From: Huiozyma naganishii CBS 8797
Taxonomy: Eukaryota > Ascomycota > Saccharomycetes > Saccharomycetales > Saccharomycetaceae
Direction: 5' to 3'
Assembly (NCBI RefSeq): GCF_000348985.1
Contig: NC_035922.1
Coordinates: 819,604-883,603, forward strand
Length of the DNA: 64,000 nucleotides
Under the pieces are notes generated by a model, which worked only from the letters and a program-made list of their open reading frames with translations, was not told where the DNA came from and ran no database searches. The translations under genes were made by a program, and so were the position numbers. Shown one piece after another: positions 29,426 through 37,764 of the stretch (its first letter is position 1; the number at the start of each line of letters is the position of its first letter).

Positions 29426-29800
29426 ACCACTCAGACACGCAGACAACTACACACGTACAGACACACCACTGACGTCTAGATAATGTACTCCATGTAAGCT
29501 GATCAAACAGAACACACGATTACCTTCCAAGTACAGTTGGAAGTTAATGAAGGAAAAATTTTTCACGATCTGGCGACCTTTTTGACGCGTTTATACGTCC
29601 AAGTTTCGTGTCTCCATTGCCGTAAAGGGTAAAATGTAAATAACTAAACTATATTAAGCGTTATGTAACCGACTGGACTGGGATGATCCCCTCCCAGTGC
29701 ATTCTTGTGCATCGTTGATACTTTAGTTCTGCTCCTCTAGTTCGGTGAATGAAATTTGGTGGTTGTCATTGTTACTGCTAATATTCTTTTTCTTTACAGC
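29426..29800. other. DUN1 promoter and GET3 3' flank
   Basis: 375 bases between two minus-strand genes, with no supported gene. An exact MluI cell-cycle box lies at 29585-29590, about 160 bases before the DUN1 ATG. Confidence 0.5.
29585..29590. promoter_or_regulatory. MCB (ACGCGT) upstream of DUN1
   Basis: ACGCGT is the palindromic MBF site. At 160 bases from the DUN1 start it suggests G1/S or damage-linked expression; this is inference from the motif. Confidence 0.4.
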
Positions 29801-30862
29801 TCAATTTTTCTCCTCTAGCTGGTAGATAATTTGGTTGTCGGCCACCGGGTCGTACTCCTTGTCCAAGAATTGGGAGAATTTAATCAGATTGTTCAGGCCT
29901 CTGATTTCGCCCGCACATAGAGGCATCTTAACGACGTGGAAGTCTTCGTACAGTTCCCCGATTTGGTCCAAATACTTCTTTTGCATCTTCCATCTGGACT
30001 GACATCTCTTACAGTTGTGCTCATTGTCCTGTTCTGCAAACAGCAACTGGTTCACAATAATAGAGTTGACGTCCATGTCGTAGGAAATCAGTTCTTGGAT
30101 CAATCTCTCAGTCTCGTAAAGGGACAGGAACTCGGAGATGCAGACACAGACAAAGGTGGTCAAATCAGGGTTAGTGAACTGTTCTCTGATTGTTTCGACG
30201 TTAGCCTTCAATTCGTTTAGTTTGGCAGAGACATCCACGTTGCCGGCACCCATAAACGAGTTCAGCATGGGCCCCAACTTCCCCGTGATCTCCCCGAACT
30301 TATCCAGTAGTTTGGACAAAGTTGTTGGCAATTGCAGGAATCTCAGCGTGTGGCCCGTGGGGGCAGTGTCGAAAATAACGGTGTCAAAGTTATCACCAGC
30401 CTCGCCACTCTCCTGCCTTTTGATATGCTTCATGACCTCCATGAAGGACAATGCCTCGTCAATACCCGGGATGGACCCAGTCAACTCGGCCATGGCACCA
30501 CCCTGTAGCAGACTCCCCCAACCCGTCACCCGTCCCCCGTTTTCCTGGTTCTTCGAGACGGCCATGTCGTTCATGTCCTTTAGTGCGGCAGATGGGTCGA
30601 TCTCCATACAGGACAAGTTGTCCATCCCTGTAACCTTCCTGGCGTCCTTACCGAATTTCTCTCCAAACGCATCACTCAGGTTGTGCGCTGGATCGGTAGA
30701 GATCAGCAGAAACTGCTTCGAGGGCTGCGCTTTCGCCATTTGCAAAGCGATGGAACACGAAGAGGTGGTCTTCCCAACACCACCTTTCCCACCGACAAAG
30801 ATCCACTTGTAAGTCTCGGAATTGATCAACGAATGCAGATTTGGTTCAGCTTCAAAGTCCAT
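29801..30862 (-). CDS. GET3: Get3, ATPase for tail-anchored protein targeting
   Basis: A 353-residue ArsA-family ATPase (S. cerevisiae 354). The deviant P-loop GGKGGVGKT is at residues 24-32, the switch [10 protein letters not shown] near 166-175, and the zinc-binding CxxC in CKRCQSRW near 285. Get3 dimers take tail-anchored proteins from Get4/5-Sgt2 to the Get1/2 receptor at the ER. The hydrophobic TRC40 insert with [12 protein letters not shown] is visible. Start is the ATG at 30862. It is divergent from BUG1, as YDL100C is from YDL099W. Confidence 0.97.
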   Translation of the reverse strand: MDFEAEPNLHSLINSETYKWIFVGGKGGVGKTTSSCSIALQMAKAQPSKQFLLISTDPAHNLSDAFGEKFGKDARKVTGMDNLSCMEIDPSAALKDMNDMAVSKNQENGGRVTGWGSLLQGGAMAELTGSIPGIDEALSFMEVMKHIKRQESGEAGDNFDTVIFDTAPTGHTLRFLQLPTTLSKLLDKFGEITGKLGPMLNSFMGAGNVDVSAKLNELKANVETIREQFTNPDLTTFVCVCISEFLSLYETERLIQELISYDMDVNSIIVNQLLFAEQDNEHNCKRCQSRWKMQKKYLDQIGELYEDFHVVKMPLCAGEIRGLNNLIKFSQFLDKEYDPVADNQIIYQLEEKN

Positions 30863-31075
30863 GGTGTAGTGCTATGTGGTATTGTGTGTATCTCAGCTGC
30901 TGTAAGGTCTTACAGTGTGTCTCTTGGCGTATGACTTGGTGTTTGACACCTGTTCACAAAAGTTGTTTTGCGGTTTGAACCAAAAATTGAATCTTTTGCT
31001 GAAATTTCAAAGACGAGTCTCGACTGGCGCTGAACGAGAAGGATTCACTTCGTGAAGGTTCGCTCTTTGGCTCTC

Positions 31076-31091
31076 GTGTGTGTGTGTGTGT
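31076..31091 (+). repeat. (GT)8 microsatellite in the BUG1 leader
   Basis: Sixteen bases of alternating GT ending 15 bases before the BUG1 ATG. Such tracts are length-variable and can bind Rap1-like proteins weakly; no function is shown here. Confidence 0.7.
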
Positions 31092-31106
31092 TCCGCTGCT
31101 GTAGTT

Positions 31107-32147
31107 ATGTCTGAAAGTAAATTGGATTTGGAGGAGAAGAGAAACAAGCAATTGGAGGAGGCACGCAAGCGTGTGGAGGAGTTGAAGAAGAAGAAGAAGA
31201 CGAAGGGGAAGAAGGGGAAGAAACTTAAGAAGGACGGTGAGGGCGCAGGCGCTGATACGAGCGATGGAACACCGGCTGCAGGGGATATTCCAGACGGCGA
31301 AGGTGTTCCTGGGGACCTGTCTGATGAGCCAAGGGCAATTGAAGAAGATGCAGGGGAGGGTTCCACAAAGGTAGACGAACTCTCTGTTGATGTGCCCTCC
31401 ACGGAGGATTTAACACAAGTACCAGAGGACGAACCATCTCTCGATGGTGCTGAAGTTACAGGCAAGGATTCTGTGGAGTCGAAGAAGGAGGAACCGTCTG
31501 TTGACGCCGCGGAAACTGCTAATGATAACTCAGTGGAGGTGAAGGAGGAGCCGTCTGGTGACGCTGTGGAAACTGCTAATGAAGAGTCCGTGGAGGTGAA
31601 GAAGGAAGAAAGTTTTTCACAAGGTGCAGCACAGGATGACATCTTTGGTAGCCACACTGAAGGTGAATCAGACTTCTTGGAGACGATCAAGAAGGAAGGC
31701 GAGCAGAATCAAGCCGAACAGCTGACACAGCAGGTCACAGAACTGACTGAGCTCAACAGGAAACTAAAGTTCACAAACATAGAACAAGAGAGCACCATCG
31801 ATGAATTGACCGAGGAAATCGGTGCCCTAAAGTTGCGGATACAACAGCTACAAAACTCGCTTACAGAGACGCAGACTCGTCTAACGGCAGCAGAGGAAAG
31901 GCCTGCCTCACCAACTTTGCAGAAGACAGGGCCTCGCGGTGCGTCTGTTGAGTTTGCCAGTTTCCAAACAGGTTCTCCGGCACCGGACAAATCACTATCT
32001 GCTGGGTACTTTGATTCTTCTAGAAGCCAAACCCAACGTATAGAAGAGCCTGTTGTCGATCGTGTCCTACTCGATAAATGGAAGAATTGGAATGTGGATA
32101 TGACCACTTGGAGAAGCATTGGTTCGGGTCCCATCGTTAGCTTGTAA
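31107..32147 (+). CDS. BUG1: Bug1, cis-Golgi coiled-coil protein
   Basis: A 346-residue protein. It starts with a charged Lys/Glu-rich helix (KKKKKTKGKKGKK near residue 30), has a long acidic low-complexity middle, then a coiled coil (about residues 205-270), and ends in a conserved C-terminus (LLDKWKNWNVDMTTWRSIG). In S. cerevisiae Bug1 binds the GRASP protein Grh1 at the cis-Golgi and helps ER-to-Golgi traffic. The C-terminus resembles the golgin/GRASP-binding end. S. cerevisiae length is 341. The first nine in-frame codons lie in the GT-repeat leader, so I use MSESKLDLEEK at 31107. Confidence 0.88.
   Translation: MSESKLDLEEKRNKQLEEARKRVEELKKKKKTKGKKGKKLKKDGEGAGADTSDGTPAAGDIPDGEGVPGDLSDEPRAIEEDAGEGSTKVDELSVDVPSTEDLTQVPEDEPSLDGAEVTGKDSVESKKEEPSVDAAETANDNSVEVKEEPSGDAVETANEESVEVKKEESFSQGAAQDDIFGSHTEGESDFLETIKKEGEQNQAEQLTQQVTELTELNRKLKFTNIEQESTIDELTEEIGALKLRIQQLQNSLTETQTRLTAAEERPASPTLQKTGPRGASVEFASFQTGSPAPDKSLSAGYFDSSRSQTQRIEEPVVDRVLLDKWKNWNVDMTTWRSIGSGPIVSL
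31488..31601 (+). repeat. Two 57-base imperfect tandem repeats in BUG1
   Basis: Units 31488-31544 and 31545-31601 both encode EEPSxDAxETANxxSVEVK. The copies differ by several substitutions, mostly at the last codon positions but also changing residues, so the duplication is not brand new. Confidence 0.8.
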
Positions 32148-32245
32148 CCAGCGTCCTAGTAATTCCATTCAAGGATGTGTCATGTTATATGTATCGTATA
32201 TAAGTGTCCTGAAGCACCACCTTTAAATATGAGTGACCCCCACTC

Positions 32246-32791
32246 TCATTTCGCCCCAAAAGAGGCAAACCCCATCACATTGCCCACCTCGCTTGACGGC
32301 ATGTCAATGCTGTTCTTCTTTGGCCTCTTCGCCCTGTTATCCCTTCGAGCCGCGGGAACTGTTGTCGAGTGTGCCCTCACGAACTTCCCAACGAGCTCCC
32401 CGTACTGCTCAGCAAACTCGTCTATCGGTATGTCGTCGTTATCCCGCTGTTCCAAGATGAGCGGTTCCCCCAACACGGTCTCGAACATGACCCTATGCGC
32501 TGGGTGGTTCAAGTGGTCCGCGAACTGCAACGAGTCCTTCACCGTGACGTCGCACAGTTCGCAATAGAACCCAAACTGTTTGCCCCTCTTGCCCGTCGTG
32601 CCCGCGCCCGCGCCAGCCCCCAACACCCGTTTATTCAACTGCGATACCTCATGGGAGAGCAACTCGTGCGGATGCGTATACTTCCATTTCAACTGCTGTA
32701 GTGCGTCCTCGGATAAGTTCCATTCTGTGCCCGCATTGCCTTGACCCACGTACTGCGACTTATCCCACGTCCTCCTACCGAAATCGCTCAT
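32246..32791 (-). CDS. SNU23: Snu23, U4/U6.U5 tri-snRNP zinc-finger protein
   Basis: A 181-residue spliceosomal protein with one U1-type C2H2 zinc finger (YCELCDVTVKDSLQFADHLN, with the second His pair following). The N-terminus RRTWDKSQYVGQG is typical of the family, as is the basic C-terminus. Snu23 joins the B complex before activation. S. cerevisiae Snu23 has 194 residues. Convergent with BUG1, as YDL098C is with YDL099W. Unusually GC-rich for the window. Confidence 0.93.
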   Translation of the reverse strand: MSDFGRRTWDKSQYVGQGNAGTEWNLSEDALQQLKWKYTHPHELLSHEVSQLNKRVLGAGAGAGTTGKRGKQFGFYCELCDVTVKDSLQFADHLNHPAHRVMFETVLGEPLILEQRDNDDIPIDEFAEQYGELVGKFVRAHSTTVPAARRDNRAKRPKKNSIDMPSSEVGNVMGFASFGAK

Positions 32792-32966
32792 CCTGACGAA
32801 CCGTTATACCGCACCGCTGCCTCTTGCGATGAGGTTGGGCACCCTCTGCAATTAAATGCTTGGTAAACGTTTTTCGTTAACTGTTACGTACAGGCGTGAG
32901 TAATAGAAGACAGTATCTCTCTCTACATTAGTATATATTAGATGTATGACAAAGAGGGGACGGGAT

Positions 32967-34238
32967 CTAGTAGAGGACGGCTGCCTTCTCGTACAGTTGG
33001 TCCACGGCTTTGTTCAGTTGCCCGACAAGTTCCAGTGCCGAGTCGTACGTTGCGTCCTGGTGCGGCGTGTCGTAGACGTACAACCACCCGTTGCCCTGGT
33101 CGAGCACGCCGTAAAACACTTTGTCGAGGATCATCTGTGAGAGTTTGCCCTCGACCTGCTGCGAGTCCAGTCCAATCATCTTTGAGATGTGCGACAACTC
33201 CACGCACTCGAAGGGCTCGATGATCTTGCACAGGTTCGACTCCAGCAGTGTGTCGTACAGCGCGTTGAAGTGCGATTTGATCAAGTCGTCGCCCATGAGA
33301 TCGTCGTGGTACGTGGTCAGTGCGCTGTTGAACTGTAGCAAAGATCTGTTCCCGTACGCCTCTGCGACCGCCTTCATCGCGTCTATCCCGCGCGACTGGT
33401 ACGTCTCCTTCGTGTACTTCGCGTTGAGGATATTCGTGACGTCGTCCATTAGGTTCAGCGATATCTTGGACAGAAGCATGTATCTGAGCACTTGGCATGC
33501 CTTATCGAAGGAGTCATGCGTCGATAAGTTGTGGAAACTTTCGAAACTCTCGTAGAAGTACGAGAACGCGGTCTTGTATTCCTTATCTTCACAGTGCAGA
33601 ATCCCGCTCATCAGATCCAGCTCAGCCATTGTGACTGTCGGACAGTATATCGAGTTAGCCGCTGTCCGAGACGCGGTAAGCGCTGCCTTAGATTTCGCCA
33701 CGTTCCGCAACTTATGGTACACTTTGCTCTCCAACAGATGGACGTCCACGAGAGATGGCTTGTCATCCAATTTCTTAAATTCTGTAAGCAATGAGTTGAT
33801 CAGATCGAGCGCGTCCTTGTACTGCGCCTTTTTGTAATACAAAGTGGCCAATTTGATACTCAAAGCATTCTTCAAGAAACTTCTCTTCTCCCTAGCGGCA
33901 AACTGGATACTCTGCTGACACACCCAGATCTGGTCATCAAGGGAGTCCGGCACCTGTTCAAACGCATCGATCAGCTGTTTCAAGATCTTCGCCGTCTTCG
34001 ACTTGGCCAAATTCGCCATGTACTCTGTAGAGTGCGGGATGAACTCCCGCAACTTCTTCTTCTCCCCTCGGGTCACATACAGCCGGCCCAATTGCAGTAC
34101 ACACTGCTCTTGTTCGTTCTTCAATTTCTCAGCCGCAGTGGCGGGCACGTCCCGCGAAAGCAACTGCAGCAACGCCCTCTCCGCCTCATCGTACTTCTTC
34201 TCGCCAACCAACAGCTTAACCCCTTCCAGCGTCTGCAT
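32967..34238 (-). CDS. RPN6: Rpn6, 19S proteasome lid subunit
   Basis: A 423-residue PCI-domain lid subunit (S. cerevisiae 434). The N-terminal two thirds is an alpha solenoid of TPR-like helices (DALDLINSLLTEFKKL, for example). The C-terminal PCI winged helix covers about residues 300-400, with CVELSHISKMIGLDSQQVEGKL. Rpn6 clamps the lid to the 20S core and base. The coding sequence is clearly more GC-rich than most neighbours. A PACE-like element lies upstream. Start is the ATG at 34238; position matches YDL097C. Confidence 0.95.
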   Translation of the reverse strand: MQTLEGVKLLVGEKKYDEAERALLQLLSRDVPATAAEKLKNEQEQCVLQLGRLYVTRGEKKKLREFIPHSTEYMANLAKSKTAKILKQLIDAFEQVPDSLDDQIWVCQQSIQFAAREKRSFLKNALSIKLATLYYKKAQYKDALDLINSLLTEFKKLDDKPSLVDVHLLESKVYHKLRNVAKSKAALTASRTAANSIYCPTVTMAELDLMSGILHCEDKEYKTAFSYFYESFESFHNLSTHDSFDKACQVLRYMLLSKISLNLMDDVTNILNAKYTKETYQSRGIDAMKAVAEAYGNRSLLQFNSALTTYHDDLMGDDLIKSHFNALYDTLLESNLCKIIEPFECVELSHISKMIGLDSQQVEGKLSQMILDKVFYGVLDQGNGWLYVYDTPHQDATYDSALELVGQLNKAVDQLYEKAAVLY

Positions 34239-34374
34239 CTCACAAAAGCAGTGCCTCCAATCAATTGCTCGTCTGCGAAGGATCCCAGATGCGACCCCCT
34301 TGTCTTACCTCCAGACGACACCCTGCTCTCTCCGCCTCTTGTTCTTCAAATCTTCGACTTGTTGTGGATGAGGA

Positions 34375-34383
34375 AGTGGCAAA
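34375..34383 (+). promoter_or_regulatory. PACE-like Rpn4 site upstream of RPN6
   Basis: AGTGGCAAA differs in the first base from the proteasome-associated control element GGTGGCAAA bound by Rpn4. It lies about 137 bases upstream of the RPN6 ATG, a typical place. Confidence 0.5.
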
Positions 34384-34436
34384 AAAGAGAGGAAGCCCTG
34401 ACTGGGATTGGGGTTAGGGCTTCGGGCAAAATCCAG

Positions 34437-34647
34437 CACGTGACCTTAAATTGCACGTGATTTTTTAACTGCACGTGATTTTTAGTTTTTGTAGACCTGG
34501 TGCGGGACTGAAATATTGGGTTCCCGCCCGTATAAAGGACCAAATCTTGACGTCCCGCCCGCAGCAAATCCCGCCAAAACCCGCCAAATCACGTGAATGC
34601 GGGATCAAAATATGGGTAGCTGCGGGATTCTGCGGGATTGCACGTGA
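34437..34647 (+). promoter_or_regulatory. Cluster of CACGTGA and GCGGGA motifs
   Basis: CACGTGA occurs at 34437, 34454, 34472, 34590 and 34641, all on the + strand; a sixth is at 34817. Between them GCGGGA or its complement TCCCGC occurs at about 34502, 34522, 34553, 34569, 34599, 34622 and 34632, with a further CCCGCC near 34580. CACGTGA fits Cbf1-type bHLH binding. I do not recognise a yeast factor for GCGGGAT. Confidence 0.65.
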
Positions 34648-35100
34648 TGCGGTGGTTCCAAAAGATGTGCTGAATACGCTATAAGAGCATAATGTTCGTG
34701 GGCAATGATATCGACAGATTTACCTAAATGTCTGTCAAACCAGTGGTAGCCATGAATACGACCAACACTACTGCTGTGAGGAAATACTCTTTGCTGTGGA
34801 ATTCAGTTCTTACCCACACGTGACCCAAACTCCCAGACGCCCAGACGCCCCAGACTCCCCCCAGGACGTCTCGTTCTTCGTTTGCGGTGAAAACAGGAAA
34901 AAATTCTGACGACACACTCGGAATGTAAACGATGCAGGTATATAGCAATTATTGAAGTGAACAGTTTACTAATTAGGCGACGCGAGAAGCTGGAGTTGTT
35001 TGTAACACAGCTGCTTTGTTCCTGTTCTTTCTACGAGTTAAACAACTGTTGGTCAAAATACACACACACACACAAGACTCTCAGTTCTTGATACATTGTC

Positions 35101-37353
35101 ATGTTTGAGAAGGGGAACAGTGTGGTTGGCGGCGGTGAAGATCCAGTGCCGCCAGTGGAGCTGCGAGACGGGCCTGTCAGAAAGTACCTCGTGACTGACC
35201 CGCCTGCAGATTTGCACAAATTGAGGGCACACCGGTCGCTGTTTGAGAAGGCGACTGATTCTCGTACTTGCGATGGTTACATGTGCGGTGCGTCTGTTCA
35301 ATCTTGGTTGTCCCGACAGCGTCGTGTTCGACGAGGTGCATTTTGGTGGGTTTGCGGCGGAGTACCTAAGGGGTACCTTTTTTATGGACGTACACCCTCC
35401 ATTGGCCAAGATGCTGTACGCTGCCGTGGGCGGTCTTGGTGGGTTCGAATGGTGAATTACCTTCGAAACATCGGGACTAAATTCCCATCGGATGTGCCCT
35501 ACGCGTTTATGAGGACTTTCTCAGCTGTCTGTGGGTCAATGACCGTGCTTCTCATGTACTTCACGCTCAGGTTTTCAGGGGTATCCATCGCAGTCGCGTT
35601 TCTAGCAGCTGTATGTTTCATCGTGGAAAACTCGTACGTTACTATCTCGCGGTACATCTTGCTCGATGCACCAATGATGTTTTTCATCGCGTTTGCAGTT
35701 TACTCGTTTAAGAGATTCGAATTGTACCCACAGGATTCCTGGGCGGCACTTAGGTCACTAGCGTTGACAGGTGTCGGTTTAGGGTTCGCTGCGTCTTCCA
35801 AATGGGTCGGACTGTTCACTGTTGCCTGGATCGGTCTACTTTGTATCTGGAGGCTCTGGTTCATGGTGGGGGACTTGTCCAAATCACCACGCAGTATCCT
35901 GAAATCAGCAGTGTGGAAGCTGGTGTGTCTCCTCGGTATCCCAGTGGTCATATACATCGCTAGTTTCTACGTTCACTTCCAAATCCTGACAAAGGAGGGT
36001 GACGGCGCAAGTTTCTTCTCCTCAGGGTTCAGGTCCACTTTGGAGGGGAACGCAATCCCACAGGGGATGCTCGCAGATGTCGGTATCACCTCGACGGTAA
36101 CGTTCAAACACCCAGGGACTATGGGCGGGTACTTGCACTCGCACAGTCACATGTACGAGACCGGTTCCGAACAACAACAGATCACTTTGTACCCACATTT
36201 GGACGACAACAACAAGTGGATCATCGAACTCAGTAACTTCCCAGGTGCCACCCTGCCGAGCTTCCAGAACCTCACTGACGGTACATCCATCAGACTGCTC
36301 CACTCGTTGACTCACTGCAGATTGCACTCGCATGACCACAAGGCACCAGTGTCCCAGTTTGCGGACTGGCAGAAGGAGGTCAGTTGCTACGGTTACACTG
36401 GGTTTGAAGGTGACGGCAACGACGACTGGATATTGGAGATCGATAAGGACGCCTCGACCCCGGGCCCCGCACAGGAACGTGTCGTCGCACTAGACACAAA
36501 GTTTCGCCTGAGACACGCGCTGACAGGGTGTTTCTTGTTTTCCCACGAAGTGCAACTCCCTGAATGGGGGTTTGAACAGCAGGAGGTCACCTGCGCGACC
36601 CAGGGTAAACCGCATCTCACTCTGTGGTACATTGAGGATAACGTGAACCCATTGCTCCCCAAGGATGCACCAAGGACTTCGTACCGTCTACCTGGGTTTT
36701 GGGAAAAACTTGTCGAGTCCCACAGTAAGATGTGGCACATCAACAAGAACTTAGTCGAGTCGCACGTTTACGCATCCATGCCATACACCTGGCCGCTGAT
36801 GACCCGTGGGATCAGCTACGTGGGGGAGGAAAACAGAGCCGTATACCTCTTGGGTAACGCCATCATGTGGTGGTCCGTATCACTGTTTGTCGTCCTCTTC
36901 ACAGGCCTTGTTGCCGCAGAACTGCTCGCATGGCAAGTCGGAAAACCGATCTTGCAGGACACACACGTCGTCAACTTCCACGTACAGGTGATCCACTACC
37001 TGTTAGGGTTTGCCGTGCACTTCGCACCATCCTTCCTGATGCAGAGGCAGATGTTCCTACACCATTACTTGCCAGCGTACTACTTTGGTATCTTGGCGTT
37101 AGCACAAGCGCTAGACCTCGTCGCCAACTACGTCTTCAAGAGAAACAGGACTTTCGGTGTCGCCTTTGTCGTCGCCTTCACATTGTCGTGCATCTACTTC
37201 TTCAACACGTTTAAACCTCTCACCTACGGTACCCCATGGACGAAGGAGGAGTGTCTGAAGACGCAGTGGTTGTCGAACTGGGACTACAATTGCCATTCGT
37301 TCCTGGACACATACGAGGAATACAATCAAGTATCCGCTGTTTCACCAGAGTAA
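35101..37353 (+). CDS. PMT1: Pmt1 protein O-mannosyltransferase with a displaced frame segment
   Basis: PMT1-family ER enzyme that moves mannose from Dol-P-Man to Ser/Thr. The N-terminus (DPVPPVELRDGPVRKYLVTDPP) and everything after about 35470 (FPSDVPYAF, the three MIR repeats with HSHDHK, the multi-spanning C-terminus) are typical Pmt1. Between about 35250 and 35460 this frame is open but encodes unrelated residues. The expected first transmembrane helix, the catalytic-loop motif PDSVVFDEVHFGGF and MDVHPPLAK are in frame +2 (within 35243-35455). So the locus needs a +1 shift near 35251 and a -1 shift near 35453. Causes could be sequencing errors or a recent pseudogene. The C-terminus ends at SAVSPE and lacks the tail of S. 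cerevisiae Pmt1 (817 residues); the frame here is 750. Confidence 0.8.
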   Translation: MFEKGNSVVGGGEDPVPPVELRDGPVRKYLVTDPPADLHKLRAHRSLFEKATDSRTCDGYMCGASVQSWLSRQRRVRRGAFWWVCGGVPKGYLFYGRTPSIGQDAVRCRGRSWWVRMVNYLRNIGTKFPSDVPYAFMRTFSAVCGSMTVLLMYFTLRFSGVSIAVAFLAAVCFIVENSYVTISRYILLDAPMMFFIAFAVYSFKRFELYPQDSWAALRSLALTGVGLGFAASSKWVGLFTVAWIGLLCIWRLWFMVGDLSKSPRSILKSAVWKLVCLLGIPVVIYIASFYVHFQILTKEGDGASFFSSGFRSTLEGNAIPQGMLADVGITSTVTFKHPGTMGGYLHSHSHMYETGSEQQQITLYPHLDDNNKWIIELSNFPGATLPSFQNLTDGTSIRLLHSLTHCRLHSHDHKAPVSQFADWQKEVSCYGYTGFEGDGNDDWILEIDKDASTPGPAQERVVALDTKFRLRHALTGCFLFSHEVQLPEWGFEQQEVTCATQGKPHLTLWYIEDNVNPLLPKDAPRTSYRLPGFWEKLVESHSKMWHINKNLVESHVYASMPYTWPLMTRGISYVGEENRAVYLLGNAIMWWSVSLFVVLFTGLVAAELLAWQVGKPILQDTHVVNFHVQVIHYLLGFAVHFAPSFLMQRQMFLHHYLPAYYFGILALAQALDLVANYVFKRNRTFGVAFVVAFTLSCIYFFNTFKPLTYGTPWTKEECLKTQWLSNWDYNCHSFLDTYEEYNQVSAVSPE

Positions 37354-37764
37354 AATAGATAAACGTACACACGTATACAATAGATAGATATATAGAAAGA
37401 ATAGCAAATCATCTCGATAAAGTTGACGAATTCATCGGCAGATATCCCTTACTTGGGCCATTAAGCGAAGAAACAAAACCCCAAATACAAGCTGAAAACA
37501 TGTAAATATACGTAGCATCAGCCAGGACGTTGTACCGGGTATCTTGTGGCTGGAACTGTCCTCCACCGGACGGACCGCTCCCCGTCTCTTGGAACTCGAA
37601 ATCACGTGAGAGAATATCAAAACCACGTGACGAATTGGAACTGCAACAGAACAAATATAAAAAATGACGAAAACTGTAAAGCGCGACGTGTTAAGTTGCA
37701 CTTTACCTCCGACTTTCGCGTGAGATCTTGCTTTTGGCCTGCAACCGACAAAGCAATCCTCCCA
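37354..37764. other. Spacer between the tandem PMT genes
   Basis: 411 bases with no supported gene. Two CACGTGA motifs lie at 37603-37609 and 37624-37630, again both on the + strand, 135-160 bases upstream of the next ATG. An in-frame non-AUG extension upstream of that ATG (from 37546) is not supported. Confidence 0.5.
37603..37630 (+). promoter_or_regulatory. Paired CACGTGA E-boxes upstream of the second PMT gene
   Basis: CACGTGA at 37603-37609 and 37624-37630, spaced 21 bases, same strand as the motifs upstream of PMT1. Shared control of the two PMT genes by a Cbf1-type factor is a plausible inference. Confidence 0.45.

Larger units (their letters stand above)
34239..35100. other. Divergent promoter region RPN6/PMT1 rich in repeated motifs
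   Basis: 862 bases with no supported gene. It contains six CACGTGA motifs, all on the + strand, and at least seven GCGGG/CCCGC elements between 34502 and 34640. A PACE-like site lies near RPN6, and a (CA)n run sits at about 35060-35074 in the PMT1 leader. The motif density is far above that of other spacers in this window. Confidence 0.7.

Noticed and set aside
30138..30812. 224-codon open frame opposite GET3
   Set aside because: Antisense to a fully conserved ATPase; no independent domain or start context.
31007..31690. 227-codon Ser/Thr-rich frame opposite BUG1
   Set aside because: It arises from the acidic low-complexity and tandem-repeat codons of BUG1 read on the other strand, although it looks superficially like a cell-wall mucin.
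35251..35257. GCG-ACT-G in PMT1 as a Ty3-like programmed +1 frameshift site
   Set aside because: The codon after GCG is ACT, not AGT, and a second shift of opposite sign near 35453 would be needed with no signal there. Error or mutation is simpler.
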